From positions 1-23,941 of the forward strand of contig CAAFRY010000220.1 in NCBI GenBank assembly GCA_900765525.1: a stretch of 23,941 bases of DNA, in the 5' to 3' direction. Shown here in pieces: positions 1-8,055 of the stretch. The notes beneath the pieces were generated by a model, which worked only from the letters and a program-made list of their open reading frames with translations, was not told the DNA's origin and searched no databases. Positions within the stretch are counted from its first letter, which is position 1. Each line of letters starts with the position of its first letter. The stretch comes from an uncultured Blautia sp. Lineage in GTDB: Bacteria > Bacillota > Clostridia > Lachnospirales > Lachnospiraceae. Position numbers and translations under genes: made by a program.

Positions 1-904
1 CACGGTAGTTTTCAAGAGGCTTCTTGATTTGCTCTGTCTTGTAAACCTGGGAAACAATACCAGACAGGCAGAGCCATTGAATGGAATTTTCAAATTCTGC
101 GGCTCTTCCCCCTTTCTTTATCAGTTTATATTGAAAACGGGTGTTTTTCTTAGATAATTGAACGGTAATGTTATCGTAAACAAGCCTTGTTTTCTTGATT
201 TCGTTTAATGTATTATACTTGCTCATATCGTTCAGATAGCTTTGTAAAATAGTATTCTGGGTATGACGCACAAGGATATAATCTTTCGTTTCCACAAACT
301 GCATTACACATTCCGGCATCCCCCCGATGACCAGATACTGCCGGTAAAGCTCCATTGCTCTGTCATGGAGGGCAGAGGGCAAAGGGGTATCTGTCTTAAA
401 GCATTTCTTGATTTGCTCTACAAGTGTATCTTCGCCCCAGGCAAGCATAAATTCCTCCATATCCATAGGATACAGTGTTTTTATATCTACCTTTCCCACA
501 GGAAAGGAAAAGCTGGCCCTGTTGACTGCTACACCCAGAAGGCTGCCGGCTACAATAACATGGTATTCTGGTGCATCTTCACAGAAATATTTAAGACTTG
601 TCAAAGCCCTTTCACAGAGCTGTACTTCGTCAAAAACTATCAGGGTTTTTTCCCTGACTATAGTCTGTTGTGCAATATGGGACAGAATCGGTATCAGATA
701 ATCAGGGCTGATATTTTCTTCAAAGGTTTTATTTAGTTTTGGGTTAGTCTCAAAATTGAAGTAGGCTACATTTTCATAATTGGTACGCCCGAATTCCAGG
801 ATAGAATAGGTCTTACCCACCTGCCTTGCCCCTTGCAGAATAAGGGGTTTACGATAAGAACTGTGTTTCCAGGTTTCTAAAAAATTTATGATTTTCCGAT
901 ACAT
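1..904 (-). CDS. AAA_14/DUF4143 family ATPase (partial, C-terminus beyond left edge)
   Basis: An open frame runs from an ATG at 904 to the window edge without a stop (301 residues visible). Residues 25-32 are a Walker A loop (GARQVGKT), about 88-93 a Walker B strand (LIVFDE), and about 118-123 a sensor-like segment (VAGSLLG). This arrangement, with a conserved YRKPLILQGARQVGKTY-type start, is that of the AAA_14 ATPases fused to a C-terminal DUF4143 domain, usually 380-450 residues, so roughly the last quarter is missing. The cellular role of the family is poorly known; members are common accessory genes in gut Firmicutes and Bacteroidetes. A strong ribosome site (AAAAGGAGG, 912-920) precedes the start, and a good promoter lies at 934-962. 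It diverges from the ABC system to its right. Family call is firm; function is not assigned. Confidence 0.85.
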   Translation of the reverse strand, partial: MYRKIINFLETWKHSSYRKPLILQGARQVGKTYSILEFGRTNYENVAYFNFETNPKLNKTFEENISPDYLIPILSHIAQQTIVREKTLIVFDEVQLCERALTSLKYFCEDAPEYHVIVAGSLLGVAVNRASFSFPVGKVDIKTLYPMDMEEFMLAWGEDTLVEQIKKCFKTDTPLPSALHDRAMELYRQYLVIGGMPECVMQFVETKDYILVRHTQNTILQSYLNDMSKYNTLNEIKKTRLVYDNITVQLSKKNTRFQYKLIKKGGRAAEFENSIQWLCLSGIVSQVYKTEQIKKPLENYR

Positions 905-933
905 AGCCAAACCTCCTTTTGTATTCTAAATAT

Positions 934-962
934 AGTATAGTGATATTATACGTAAAAATCAA
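934..962 (-). promoter_or_regulatory. Promoter of the AAA_14 ATPase gene
   Basis: On the minus strand TTGATT (957-962) is followed after exactly 17 bases by TATACT (934-939). Transcription would start near 927 and give a short leader that contains the ribosome binding site at 912-920. Confidence 0.6.
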
Positions 963-1049
963 TAGAATTATCAATGAAATTTGCATTAAAATACATGAAG
1001 TTTATTTAATATACACCATTATTTGACATAATAAAATAGAGCCTTGATT

Positions 1050-1116
1050 TTTTCACTGAATTTTCACATCTCTCCTTAGAAGATTTTAAGTTGATTTAAG
1101 GTAGCCTGTTTATACT
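1050..1116 (+). promoter_or_regulatory. Candidate activator-dependent promoter of the ABC operon with direct repeats
   Basis: TTTTCAC occurs at 1050-1056 and again at 1061-1067 (11-base period), and TTTAAG at 1085-1090 and 1095-1100 (10-base period). A TATACT -10 box lies at 1111-1116, with no good -35 hexamer at the usual distance; the second TTTAAG copy ends 10 bases before the -10. Direct repeats with a one-turn period in place of a -35 box are typical of OmpR/PhoB-family response regulators, which often control FtsX-type ABC systems. The repeats are seen; the regulator is inferred, and no two-component genes are in the window. Confidence 0.35.
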
Positions 1117-1144
1117 ACGGGAGAACTTTAAAACAGGAGAGAGG

Positions 1145-2818
1145 ATGAAATCCATGTATATTTTTAAAAATGCACTGAGAAATGTTTCAAAATCCAAGGG
1201 AAGAAATATTCTCATAGGAATTATTGTATTTATTATTTCCTTTGCAGCCTGTGTCTCCCTGTCCATTCAGGCGGCCTCAGATGATGCGGCCAGGGAAGCC
1301 ATGGAGGATTTGAAAATCACCGCTCAGATAAGCGTGGACAGAGAAGCCATGATGCAGGGAATGGACAGTATGGAGGACAGACAGGCAGCTCTGGAAGGGG
1401 GCCAGGACTTAACCTTAGAGGAATTGGAAACCTATGCAGAGGCGGAAAGTGTGGCTGACTTTTATTATACAGCCTCCGCTTCTTTAAATGGAGAATCCCT
1501 GGAGCCTCTGGACATGACGGGAACCCAGGAGGACAGCCAAGAAGAGACAGAAGAATCCGGTCAAAACAGCCAGGAGGACCAGATGCAGATGCCTCAGGGC
1601 ATGGAGATGCCGGGAAGCCAGAACGGACAGGGAATGGGCGGCGGACGTATGGGAACACAGGGCGATTTTACCCTGACCGGATACAGCTCCGATGCTGCTA
1701 TGACAGATTTCCTTGACGGGGCCAGCGCCATTACAGAGGGAAAAATGTTTGCTGAGGGTACGGCGGACAATACCTGTGTCATCAATTCGGAGCTGGCTGC
1801 CTACAATGATTTGGCTGTGGGAGATACCATTACCCTTGCCAATCCCAACGAGGAAAGCGAAACCTATACTTTAACTATCTGCGGTATTTATGAAAAGGAA
1901 AGCCAGGGAGATTCTGCCTTTGGCATGATGGGCGGCTTTATGGCAGGGGCAGACAGCTCTAACCAGATTTATACCAGCTATCAGACCCTGGAAGGAATTT
2001 TAAGCCAGTCTGAGGAAGCCGCAGTGACGGAAACAGACAGCGAGACGGGGCAGACCACCACCACAGCCATTCAGTCCATGTTAAACGGCAGCTATGCCTT
2101 TGATTCTGTGGAGGACTATGAAAACTTTCAGAAAGAGGTAAAGGATATGGGATTGTCAGAGAATTACACCGTATCCTCCAGCGACCTTTCCTCTTATGAG
2201 GAGAGCCTGAAGCCTCTGGAAAATTTAAGTGAGTATGCAGGTTATTTCCTGCTGGTGATTATGATTATCGGCGCCGCAATCTTGATTGTCCTTCACATTT
2301 TTGCTATTCGGGAGCGGAAGTATGAGATTGGAGTGCTGGCGGCTATTGGCATGAAGAAGTGGAAGATTGCCCTGCAGTTTCTGCTGGAATCTCTCTGTGT
2401 TACTTTTCTGGGGCTTCTGATAGGAGCAGCGGCAGGGGCTGTGTCCTCTGTGCCAGTGACCAATACTCTGCTGGAGCAGCAGATAGAAAGCTCCTCCCAG
2501 GACAGCCGGAATCAGCGTTTTGGCCGGGAGATGGGAGGCTTTAACCCAGGAGAAATGCCGGATAGTATAGGTGGCAGCCAGGAAGAAGGAAGCCAGGACG
2601 GCCAGCCGGCAGGAGAGGAAGAACAGCCCAAGGGCGGCAGTATGCCGGTATTTGAGGAGGCTTCTGCTTATATCAGCAGCATTTCCTCCGCCACAGATTT
2701 CCAGGTGATTCTGGAAATGGCAGGAATTGGTATTTTACTGACCATTGTGTCCGGCTGTACGGCCCTTATCTTTATTATGCGCTATGACCCGCTGCGGATA
2801 CTGAGCAATCGGGATTAG
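1145..2818 (+). CDS. FtsX/MacB-like ABC transporter permease
   Basis: A 557-residue membrane protein with one N-terminal helix (about 22-44), a large extracytoplasmic region (45-360) and three further helices (about 364-386, 411-436, 521-545). The cytoplasmic segment RERKYEIGVLAAIGMKKWKI (389-408) is the coupling signature of FtsX/MacB-type permeases, which use ATP for mechanical work on the envelope or for export of peptides rather than for uptake. Two low-complexity insertions stand out: residues 124-174, acidic and rich in Gln, Met and Gly, and 441-505 between helices 3 and 4, rich in Gly, Glu, Gln and Ser. AGGAG at 1135-1139 gives a 5-base spacing to the ATG at 1145; the ATG at 1154 (starting MYIFKNALRN) is an equally plausible start. 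The ATPase gene follows at once, so the two form a pair. Confidence 0.88.
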   Translation: MKSMYIFKNALRNVSKSKGRNILIGIIVFIISFAACVSLSIQAASDDAAREAMEDLKITAQISVDREAMMQGMDSMEDRQAALEGGQDLTLEELETYAEAESVADFYYTASASLNGESLEPLDMTGTQEDSQEETEESGQNSQEDQMQMPQGMEMPGSQNGQGMGGGRMGTQGDFTLTGYSSDAAMTDFLDGASAITEGKMFAEGTADNTCVINSELAAYNDLAVGDTITLANPNEESETYTLTICGIYEKESQGDSAFGMMGGFMAGADSSNQIYTSYQTLEGILSQSEEAAVTETDSETGQTTTTAIQSMLNGSYAFDSVEDYENFQKEVKDMGLSENYTVSSSDLSSYEESLKPLENLSEYAGYFLLVIMIIGAAILIVLHIFAIRERKYEIGVLAAIGMKKWKIALQFLLESLCVTFLGLLIGAAAGAVSSVPVTNTLLEQQIESSSQDSRNQRFGREMGGFNPGEMPDSIGGSQEEGSQDGQPAGEEEQPKGGSMPVFEEASAYISSISSATDFQVILEMAGIGILLTIVSGCTALIFIMRYDPLRILSNRD

Positions 2819-2828
2819 GAGGATTTTG

Positions 2829-3473
2829 ATGAGTATATTAGAGTTAAACCATATTTCATATTCTTATGAGAGAAAAGGCCCTGTAGTGCTTCAGGATATT
2901 TCTTACAGCTTTGAGAAAGGGAAACTTTATGCCATAACTGGAAGGTCTGGAGCTGGGAAATCAACTTTGCTGTCTCTGATTTCCGGTCTGGCTCTTCCCA
3001 CAGAAGGGAAGATTCTCCTGAAGGGCCAGGACATTACCTCTCTGAACCGCTATGAGTACAGAAGCCATGACATAGGGGTGATTTTCCAGAGCTTTAACCT
3101 GCTGCCTAAACTGACGGCTTTAGAGAACGTACTGCTGTCCATGGATATTTCCGGATGTAAATATGAGGATAAAAAAGCCCATGCTATGGAGCTGCTGAAA
3201 AAGGTGGATATAGGAGAGACAGAGGCTAACCGGCGGATTTTAAAGCTGTCCGGAGGTCAGCAGCAGAGGGTGGCCATTGCCAGGGCCCTGTCCTATGGGC
3301 CGGAGATTTTGGTGGCCGATGAGCCTACGGGAAACCTGGACCCGGAGACCCAGGAGGAAATCATGAAAATCTTCCTGAACCTGGCCCATAAGGACGACTG
3401 CTGTGTGATTATTGTGACACATTCCAGAGAGGTGGCTAAGGCTGCGGACCAGGTGTATCGGCTGGAAGCATAG
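2829..3473 (+). CDS. ABC transporter ATP-binding protein (MacB/LolD type)
   Basis: A 214-residue ATPase with all hallmarks in order: Walker A GRSGAGKST (38-46), Q-loop Q87 in VIFQSFNLLP, signature LSGGQQQR (140-147), Walker B ILVADE (160-165) followed by PTGNLD, and the switch histidine H198 in VTHSR. The PTGNLD segment and the LSGGQQQRVAIARAL run are typical of the MacB/LolD/FtsE branch, matching the FtsX-like partner upstream. The start is set at the ATG at 2829, because AGGAGG at 2817-2822 overlaps the permease stop codon and leaves a 6-base spacing; the TTG directly before it is less likely. It should dimerise on the cytoplasmic side of the permease to power it. The substrate is unknown. 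Confidence 0.93.
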   Translation: MSILELNHISYSYERKGPVVLQDISYSFEKGKLYAITGRSGAGKSTLLSLISGLALPTEGKILLKGQDITSLNRYEYRSHDIGVIFQSFNLLPKLTALENVLLSMDISGCKYEDKKAHAMELLKKVDIGETEANRRILKLSGGQQQRVAIARALSYGPEILVADEPTGNLDPETQEEIMKIFLNLAHKDDCCVIIVTHSREVAKAADQVYRLEA

Positions 3474-3497
3474 AAAAATAATATTGCCTATGAAATG

Positions 3498-3566
3498 AAA
3501 AAAATTACCACATCTGCAGGAGATATAATGAACTTCTGCGGGTGTGGTAATATAAACAGTTTTTTT
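3498..3566. terminator. Bidirectional hairpin terminator between ABC operon and lacI-type gene
   Basis: Arms 3504-3519 and 3536-3551 pair over 16 positions (two G-U pairs in the plus-strand RNA; C-A mismatches at those sites in the minus-strand RNA). On the minus strand the stem runs straight into seven T (complement of A-run 3498-3504), a textbook terminator for the repressor gene. On the plus strand a T7 run (3560-3566) begins eight bases after the stem, so it may also stop the ABC operon. Confidence 0.8.
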
Positions 3567-3571
3567 ATTAC

Positions 3572-4627
3572 CTATTGTTTCGGAAAGCCAGTGCCTGTTC
3601 TTTCTGTGGTTTCTCTCCGAAACAAAATAGGGGTAAGGACCTTATGGATAGGTTCCTTCAGGGGAGCGGGATTCCGTTTTTTGCGTTCATTCATCTGGTC
3701 TACCAGGAGGCTTACCGCCTCTAGGGCCTGTTTTTCCACTTGCTGTCCAATAGTAGAGATGGGAATGACGGCTTCCCTTGAAATCGGTGCGTTGTCGAAA
3801 CCTACGATTAAGTAATCCTCCGGAAGTATGCCGTATTTTTTTATCAGAATGTTTAGAAGTACATTGGCATTGGTGTCACTGGAGACAAAGATGCCCTTTT
3901 TTAGTCCCTGGTACTCTTTCTCAAAAGATTCTACAATTTCAGTCAGTTGTTTCTGAGCGGATATATAGTCATTTCCAAGATTCGGGCACAATACCCGGTG
4001 GTTCAGGCCGTGTTCTTTACAAAAGTCTATAAATCCGTTAATACGTCCGTAGGCAGGCATATCTTCGGGAATGGGAGAGTTAATCTGTATCAGAATATCT
4101 GCTTTATGTTTGGCTAAAAGCCCTGCTGCCTGCATACCTCCCATATAGTTGTCTGTATTAACGCTGCACACATATTTATCCTCCCGCTCAATGGTGACAA
4201 TAGGAATCTGCAAATCAGCCAATTCTCTGGAAGGAATCGTGTGTGTCAGAATAATCATTCCTTCAATTTTATAAGCCAGGAGTTCCTGAATATATCTCCG
4301 TTCTTCGGCCTCCTGTTCATTTCCGATAAAGACCAGAAATTTATATCCGAATTTTTCATAAGTCTTGAGAATCTGATTCAAAATTTCAGAGTAGTACTGG
4401 TAATAAAGATTTGGAATAATGATTCCGACAAATTCTGTTTTTCCGCTTGCCAGTATTTTCGCTACCTTGTTTTCCTTATAATTTAATTTTTCTAAAGCGT
4501 TGGCTATGATTTTCTGGTTTTCCAAGGTGAGGGAATCCGGATTGTTAAAATATCTGGAAATCGTTGTTTTGGAGAAATGGGTATATTTAGCAATATCATC
4601 AAAAGTAATATTTTTTTTTCTTCCCAT
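3572..4627 (-). CDS. LacI-family transcriptional repressor of the fructoside operon
   Basis: A 351-residue regulator of normal LacI-family length. Residues about 6-28 form the DNA-binding helix-turn-helix (FDDIAKYTHFSKTTISRYFN), followed by the hinge region ending in LASGKT (about 59-64) and a periplasmic-binding-protein-like effector domain from FVGIIIPN (about 67) to about 340, including NTDNYMGGMQAAGLL and FVSSDTNANVLLN. The start at 4627 has AAGGAG upstream (4636-4641). It is transcribed away from the sugar-import and GH32 operon, and CCGG-centred palindromes typical of LacI-family operators lie both by its own promoter and by the operon promoter. It probably represses the operon until a sugar or sugar phosphate binds; the ligand is not known. 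Family firm, target inferred from position and operators. Confidence 0.9.
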   Translation of the reverse strand: MGRKKNITFDDIAKYTHFSKTTISRYFNNPDSLTLENQKIIANALEKLNYKENKVAKILASGKTEFVGIIIPNLYYQYYSEILNQILKTYEKFGYKFLVFIGNEQEAEERRYIQELLAYKIEGMIILTHTIPSRELADLQIPIVTIEREDKYVCSVNTDNYMGGMQAAGLLAKHKADILIQINSPIPEDMPAYGRINGFIDFCKEHGLNHRVLCPNLGNDYISAQKQLTEIVESFEKEYQGLKKGIFVSSDTNANVLLNILIKKYGILPEDYLIVGFDNAPISREAVIPISTIGQQVEKQALEAVSLLVDQMNERKKRNPAPLKEPIHKVLTPILFRRETTERTGTGFPKQ

Positions 4628-4668
4628 AATGCTGCTCCTTTTCCTTAATCTGTAATTCTACTAGAACC

Positions 4669-4697
4669 AGTATAACAGGAAAGAGATAGAAGAACAA
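4669..4697 (-). promoter_or_regulatory. Promoter of the LacI-family gene
   Basis: On the minus strand TTGTTC (4692-4697) and TATACT (4669-4674) are 17 bases apart, giving a start near 4662. The operator pair at 4702-4723 sits directly upstream of the -35 box. Confidence 0.6.
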
Positions 4698-4701
4698 GGT
4701 A

Positions 4702-4723
4702 TAATCGGTTAAGTAACCGGTTT
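4702..4723. promoter_or_regulatory. Operator pair beside the lacI-type promoter
   Basis: TAATCGGTTA (4702-4711) and TAACCGGTTT (4714-4723) each differ by one base from the perfect palindrome TAACCGGTTA found by the operon promoter. Their centres are 12 bases apart. They lie just upstream of the repressor's own -35 box, so they could serve autoregulation or a repression loop with the other pair about 125-137 bases away. Confidence 0.6.
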
Positions 4724-4797
4724 TGTTAATCTCGTTGAGATTTAGGGTCTGTAAATCGGTAAGTATTCACAAAAATAAGAAATATGCAGATATTATA

Positions 4798-4826
4798 TTG
4801 ACGAAAAAACAGGTAAGTGCTATGAT
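4798..4826 (+). promoter_or_regulatory. Main promoter of the sugar-import/GH32 operon
   Basis: TTGACG (4798-4803) and TATGAT (4821-4826) are separated by exactly 17 bases, close to the sigma-A optimum. The expected start is near 4833, immediately before the operator pair at 4837-4861, so a bound repressor would block the start region. Confidence 0.75.
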
Positions 4827-4836
4827 GAAACTACAA

Positions 4837-4861
4837 AGTAACCGGTTACTTTACCGGTTAC
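4837..4861. promoter_or_regulatory. LacI-type operator pair at the operon start site
   Basis: A perfect 14-base palindrome AGTAACCGGTTACT (4837-4850) is followed by a near copy TTACCGGTTAC (4851-4861). The CCGG centres are 12 bases apart, as in the pair at 4702-4723. A CG-centred palindrome next to a divergent LacI-family gene is the standard operator form for this family; binding by this regulator is inferred. Confidence 0.75.
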
Positions 4862-4901
4862 GAAATGGGAGAAAAACTATGAAACAAGGAGGATGCAGAT
4901 T

Positions 4902-6278
4902 ATGAAGAAAAAAAGCAGAGCGAAAATCTTTGCCCTGGGAACTGCCGGAGCTTTGATTACCGGAATGCTCTCCGGATGTACTTTCGGCTTTGCCAGTGAC
5001 CCGGATGACCCAAATGAAACAGAAAAGGAAATCCCCATAGACACTTCTGTGGATACCTTTTCCTATGACACTTCTCTGGAAGGGACAGAAATCACACTTT
5101 TAAATTCCAAGGCAGAGATTCAGGCTACACTGACGGAAACAGCGGAGGCATTTGAAGAAAGGTCAGGGGTGCATGTGGAAGTTATGCCTGTATCAGAGGG
5201 GGATTCCCCTTACACAAAAGTGGTGAGTCTCTATAACTCAGGAACACCGCCTACCATGGCAATTTTGGATACTACAGATATAGTTGCCCTTGCGGAGGAG
5301 AAAGCCCTAGATTTGTCTGACCAGCCCTGGATTGAAGAAGCAGGAGAATATATTACAAGAGTAAATGATAAAGTATACAGTCTTCCTCTGTGTATTGAGG
5401 GAAGAGGGCTGATATACAATAAGGCCGCTGTGGAGAAAACTCTTGGAGAAGAATTTAATCCGGAGTCCATTGGTACATTAGAGGATTTTACCGGGTTTTT
5501 AGACAGGCTGGTAGAGGCTGGTATGGAAAAAACGATTTCCCTGGCAAAAGAAGACTGGTCTTTGGGTGCCCATCATCTTCAGTATGTTTATGAGACTTAT
5601 GACGGAACGGCTGAGGGAACTCAGACAATGCTGGAAGAACTGAAAGAAGGCACTCTGAAATTAGAAACTTATGACAGAATGTCTCAGTTTTTAGATATGT
5701 TTGATGTACTGAAACAATATAATGTGGCGGCAGGAGACCCTCTGGGGGCGGATTATGACGAGATGGCCATTGACCTGGTAGACGGCAAAACCGCATTCTG
5801 GTTTAATGGGAACTGGGCATGGCCTAATCTGGCAGAAGCAGGAGCAGAAGACACAGATGAATATGGATTCCTCCCCTACTATATGAACAATGACCCGGAT
5901 GACTATGTCAATAATACAATTCAGGCATCTCCTTCTAAGCAAGTGATGATTGACGGCCAGATGGCTTCGGAAAAGGAACAGGAAGCGGCAAAGGAATTTT
6001 TTAACTGGATTGTGTACAGTGAAATCGGACAGCAGATGCTGGTTAAAACCTGCAGTTTGGTTCCGCCGTTCCAGAATAATCCCAATGCACCTATTGACCC
6101 TCTGGGCCGGGATATTTATGAGAAAATCCACAGCCAGACAGCAGTGAATGCTCCGGCTATTGTGCCAAATGACCACTGGACAATCCTGGGGGCTTCTATG
6201 CAGAAATATCTGGCAGGAAGATGCGGCAGAGAGGAACTGATACAGGAGATTGAAAGTTATTGGGCGGAACAGGAATGA
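4902..6278 (+). CDS. Sugar ABC transporter substrate-binding lipoprotein (family 1)
   Basis: A 458-residue extracellular solute-binding protein. The N-terminus has a lysine/arginine-rich start, a hydrophobic stretch and the lipobox MLSGC with Cys26 as the lipid-modified residue, so the mature protein is anchored outside the membrane. The body has family 1 features (ITLLNSKAEIQATLTETAEAF near the mature start; MAIDLVDGKTAFWFNGNWAW late), matching CUT1 oligosaccharide binders. AAGGAGG at 4886-4892 leaves nine bases to the ATG at 4902 and none to the ATG at 4893, so the later start is chosen. It is the first gene of the operon with two permeases and a GH32 enzyme, suggesting sucrose, kestose or other short fructosides as ligand. 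Ligand is inferred from context only. Confidence 0.92.
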   Translation: MKKKSRAKIFALGTAGALITGMLSGCTFGFASDPDDPNETEKEIPIDTSVDTFSYDTSLEGTEITLLNSKAEIQATLTETAEAFEERSGVHVEVMPVSEGDSPYTKVVSLYNSGTPPTMAILDTTDIVALAEEKALDLSDQPWIEEAGEYITRVNDKVYSLPLCIEGRGLIYNKAAVEKTLGEEFNPESIGTLEDFTGFLDRLVEAGMEKTISLAKEDWSLGAHHLQYVYETYDGTAEGTQTMLEELKEGTLKLETYDRMSQFLDMFDVLKQYNVAAGDPLGADYDEMAIDLVDGKTAFWFNGNWAWPNLAEAGAEDTDEYGFLPYYMNNDPDDYVNNTIQASPSKQVMIDGQMASEKEQEAAKEFFNWIVYSEIGQQMLVKTCSLVPPFQNNPNAPIDPLGRDIYEKIHSQTAVNAPAIVPNDHWTILGASMQKYLAGRCGREELIQEIESYWAEQE

Positions 6279-6294
6279 GAAAGAAGGTAGAATC

Positions 6295-7167
6295 ATGAAG
6301 AGAAAAAATAACGGAAAAGATTTTTGTTTCTTTGCGCTGCCGGGAATGTTTTGCTTTTTTGCAGTAGTAATCATCCCCTTTATATACGGCGTATATCTGA
6401 CATTGACGGACTGGAACGGAGTTTCAAAAGTAAAGAATCTGGTAGGACTTAAAAACTTTGCAGGTGTCATACAGGACGCTCAGTTCTGGTCCTCCCTGCT
6501 TCTGACTTTTAAATATGTGATTGCAGTTGTAATTCTGGTAAATGTTCTTGCTTTCTTTTTGGCATATCTCCTGACAAGAGGAATTAAAGGACAGAATTTC
6601 TTCCGGGCAGGTTTTTTCACCCCTAATCTGATTGGCGGTATTGTTCTGGGATATATCTGGCAGTTTGTATTTTCCAGAGTTTTTGTGAGTATCGGAGAAT
6701 CTACCAACTGGAGCCTGTTTGAGATTTCCTGGCTTTCAGAACCGGATATGGCCTTTGCAGCTTTAGTTCTGGTAACTGTATGGCAGCTTTCCGGTTATAT
6801 GATTCTGATATATGTGGCCGGTTTTATGGGACTTAGTGAAGACGTTATGGAGGCGGCCAGTATCGACGGGGCAAACGGATGGGTAAAAATGAAAAACATT
6901 GTGCTGCCCCTGATGATGTCTTCTATTACGATTTGTCTGTTCCTTACACTCTCTCGTGCGTTCATGGTTTATGATGTGAATCTGTCCCTGACGGCAGGAG
7001 CTCCTTACGGAACTACCCAAATGGCTGCAATGCATGTATATGAGAAGGCATTTACCTCCCGGCAGTTTGGCGTAGGGCAGGCAGAAGCAGTTATTCTCTT
7101 TATCATTGTTGCATGTATCAGTGGGATTCAGGTCTATGTTACAAAGAAAAAGGAGGTTGAAGCATAA
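6295..7167 (+). CDS. CUT1 sugar ABC transporter permease 1 (MalF/UgpA type)
   Basis: A 290-residue integral membrane protein with six predicted helices (about 10-35, 70-93, 105-125, 155-177, 208-228, 263-283) and the EAA loop beginning EAASIDGANGW (186-196), which docks the ATPase. These are the features of the MalF/UgpA-type subunit of carbohydrate importers. The ATG at 6295 with AAGGT about seven bases upstream gives a start that follows the binding-protein gene by 16 bases; an in-frame ATG at 6250 would overlap that gene by 29 bases and has no ribosome site. It pairs with the permease encoded directly downstream, with which it overlaps by one base. Confidence 0.92.
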   Translation: MKRKNNGKDFCFFALPGMFCFFAVVIIPFIYGVYLTLTDWNGVSKVKNLVGLKNFAGVIQDAQFWSSLLLTFKYVIAVVILVNVLAFFLAYLLTRGIKGQNFFRAGFFTPNLIGGIVLGYIWQFVFSRVFVSIGESTNWSLFEISWLSEPDMAFAALVLVTVWQLSGYMILIYVAGFMGLSEDVMEAASIDGANGWVKMKNIVLPLMMSSITICLFLTLSRAFMVYDVNLSLTAGAPYGTTQMAAMHVYEKAFTSRQFGVGQAEAVILFIIVACISGIQVYVTKKKEVEA

Positions 7168-8027
7168 TGAAAAATACAAAAATCGGCGGTACAAAGAAAA
7201 AAGTAACCAACGCTGTATCTATGACAGCTTTGATTGTTATATTTATGGCATATATGTTTCCCTTCATTATGGTATTGATTAACTCTCTGAAACAGAAGAG
7301 AGATATTATCAAGAGTCCTTTTTCCTGGCTTTTTACCATAAAGGGTTTATCCTTTGACAACTTTGAAAAAGCCTTTACGCAGATGGATTTTTTAAATGCT
7401 TTTAAAAATTCTATTTTGGTGACTGCTTCAGCTACTATCTTAGTGACACTGCTGGCAGCTATGCTGGCCTACTATATTGTGCGTCACAATAACAAGGTTT
7501 CTAACTTGACCTTTGCCCTGATGGTAGCTTCTATGATTATACCTTTTCAGGCGATTATGATTCCCCTGGTAAGCATTTACGGAGGTACGTTAAATATCTT
7601 AAATCACAGACTTACACTGATTTTTATGCATACAGGCTTTGCTATGGCCATGTCCGTGTTTATGTTCCATGGATTTATTAAAGGAAGTATCCCTATTGCC
7701 CTGGAAGAAGCGGCATACATAGACGGCTGTACCAAGTCACAGACATTTTTTAAAATAGTATTTCCTCTGTTAAAGCCGATTATCTCCACTATGGTGATTC
7801 TGAATGCTATGGCCTTTTGGAACGATTTCCTTTTGCCATCTCTGGTACTGACGGATAAGAAGCTTCTGACACTGCCGCTGTCTACTTACAGTTTTTACGG
7901 AACATACTCTGCAGATTATGGCACCATTATGGCTGGGCTGCTTTTGTGTGTAATACCGATTTTGGTATTGTATGTAATTCTTCAGAAACAGATTATCAGC
8001 GGTGTGGTCGCCGGTGCGGTGAAGTAA
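7167..8027 (+). CDS. CUT1 sugar ABC transporter permease 2 (MalG/UgpE type)
   Basis: A 286-residue membrane protein with about six helices and the EAA loop EEAAYIDGCTKSQTFFKIVFP (from residue 180; the first Glu-Glu-Ala-Ala and Asp-Gly are the key positions). This fits the MalG/UgpE partner of the upstream permease; together they form the transmembrane channel. The start codon shares its A with the upstream stop (TAATG at 7165-7169), and AGGAGG lies at 7151-7156, indicating translational coupling. The usual third component, a cytoplasmic ATPase, does not follow: a GH32 gene comes next. Confidence 0.92.
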   Translation: MKNTKIGGTKKKVTNAVSMTALIVIFMAYMFPFIMVLINSLKQKRDIIKSPFSWLFTIKGLSFDNFEKAFTQMDFLNAFKNSILVTASATILVTLLAAMLAYYIVRHNNKVSNLTFALMVASMIIPFQAIMIPLVSIYGGTLNILNHRLTLIFMHTGFAMAMSVFMFHGFIKGSIPIALEEAAYIDGCTKSQTFFKIVFPLLKPIISTMVILNAMAFWNDFLLPSLVLTDKKLLTLPLSTYSFYGTYSADYGTIMAGLLLCVIPILVLYVILQKQIISGVVAGAVK

Positions 8028-8055
8028 AATTTAGTGAGCAGAAAGGGATTAAGCT

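Noticed and set aside
263..736. Plus-strand open frames of 157 and 97 residues
   Set aside because: They lie antisense within the AAA_14 ATPase frame, which has Walker motifs and a ribosome site; these frames have neither.
5691..6470. 259-residue minus-strand frame
   Set aside because: It is antisense to the sugar-binding protein and permease genes, has no ribosome site and no recognisable motif.
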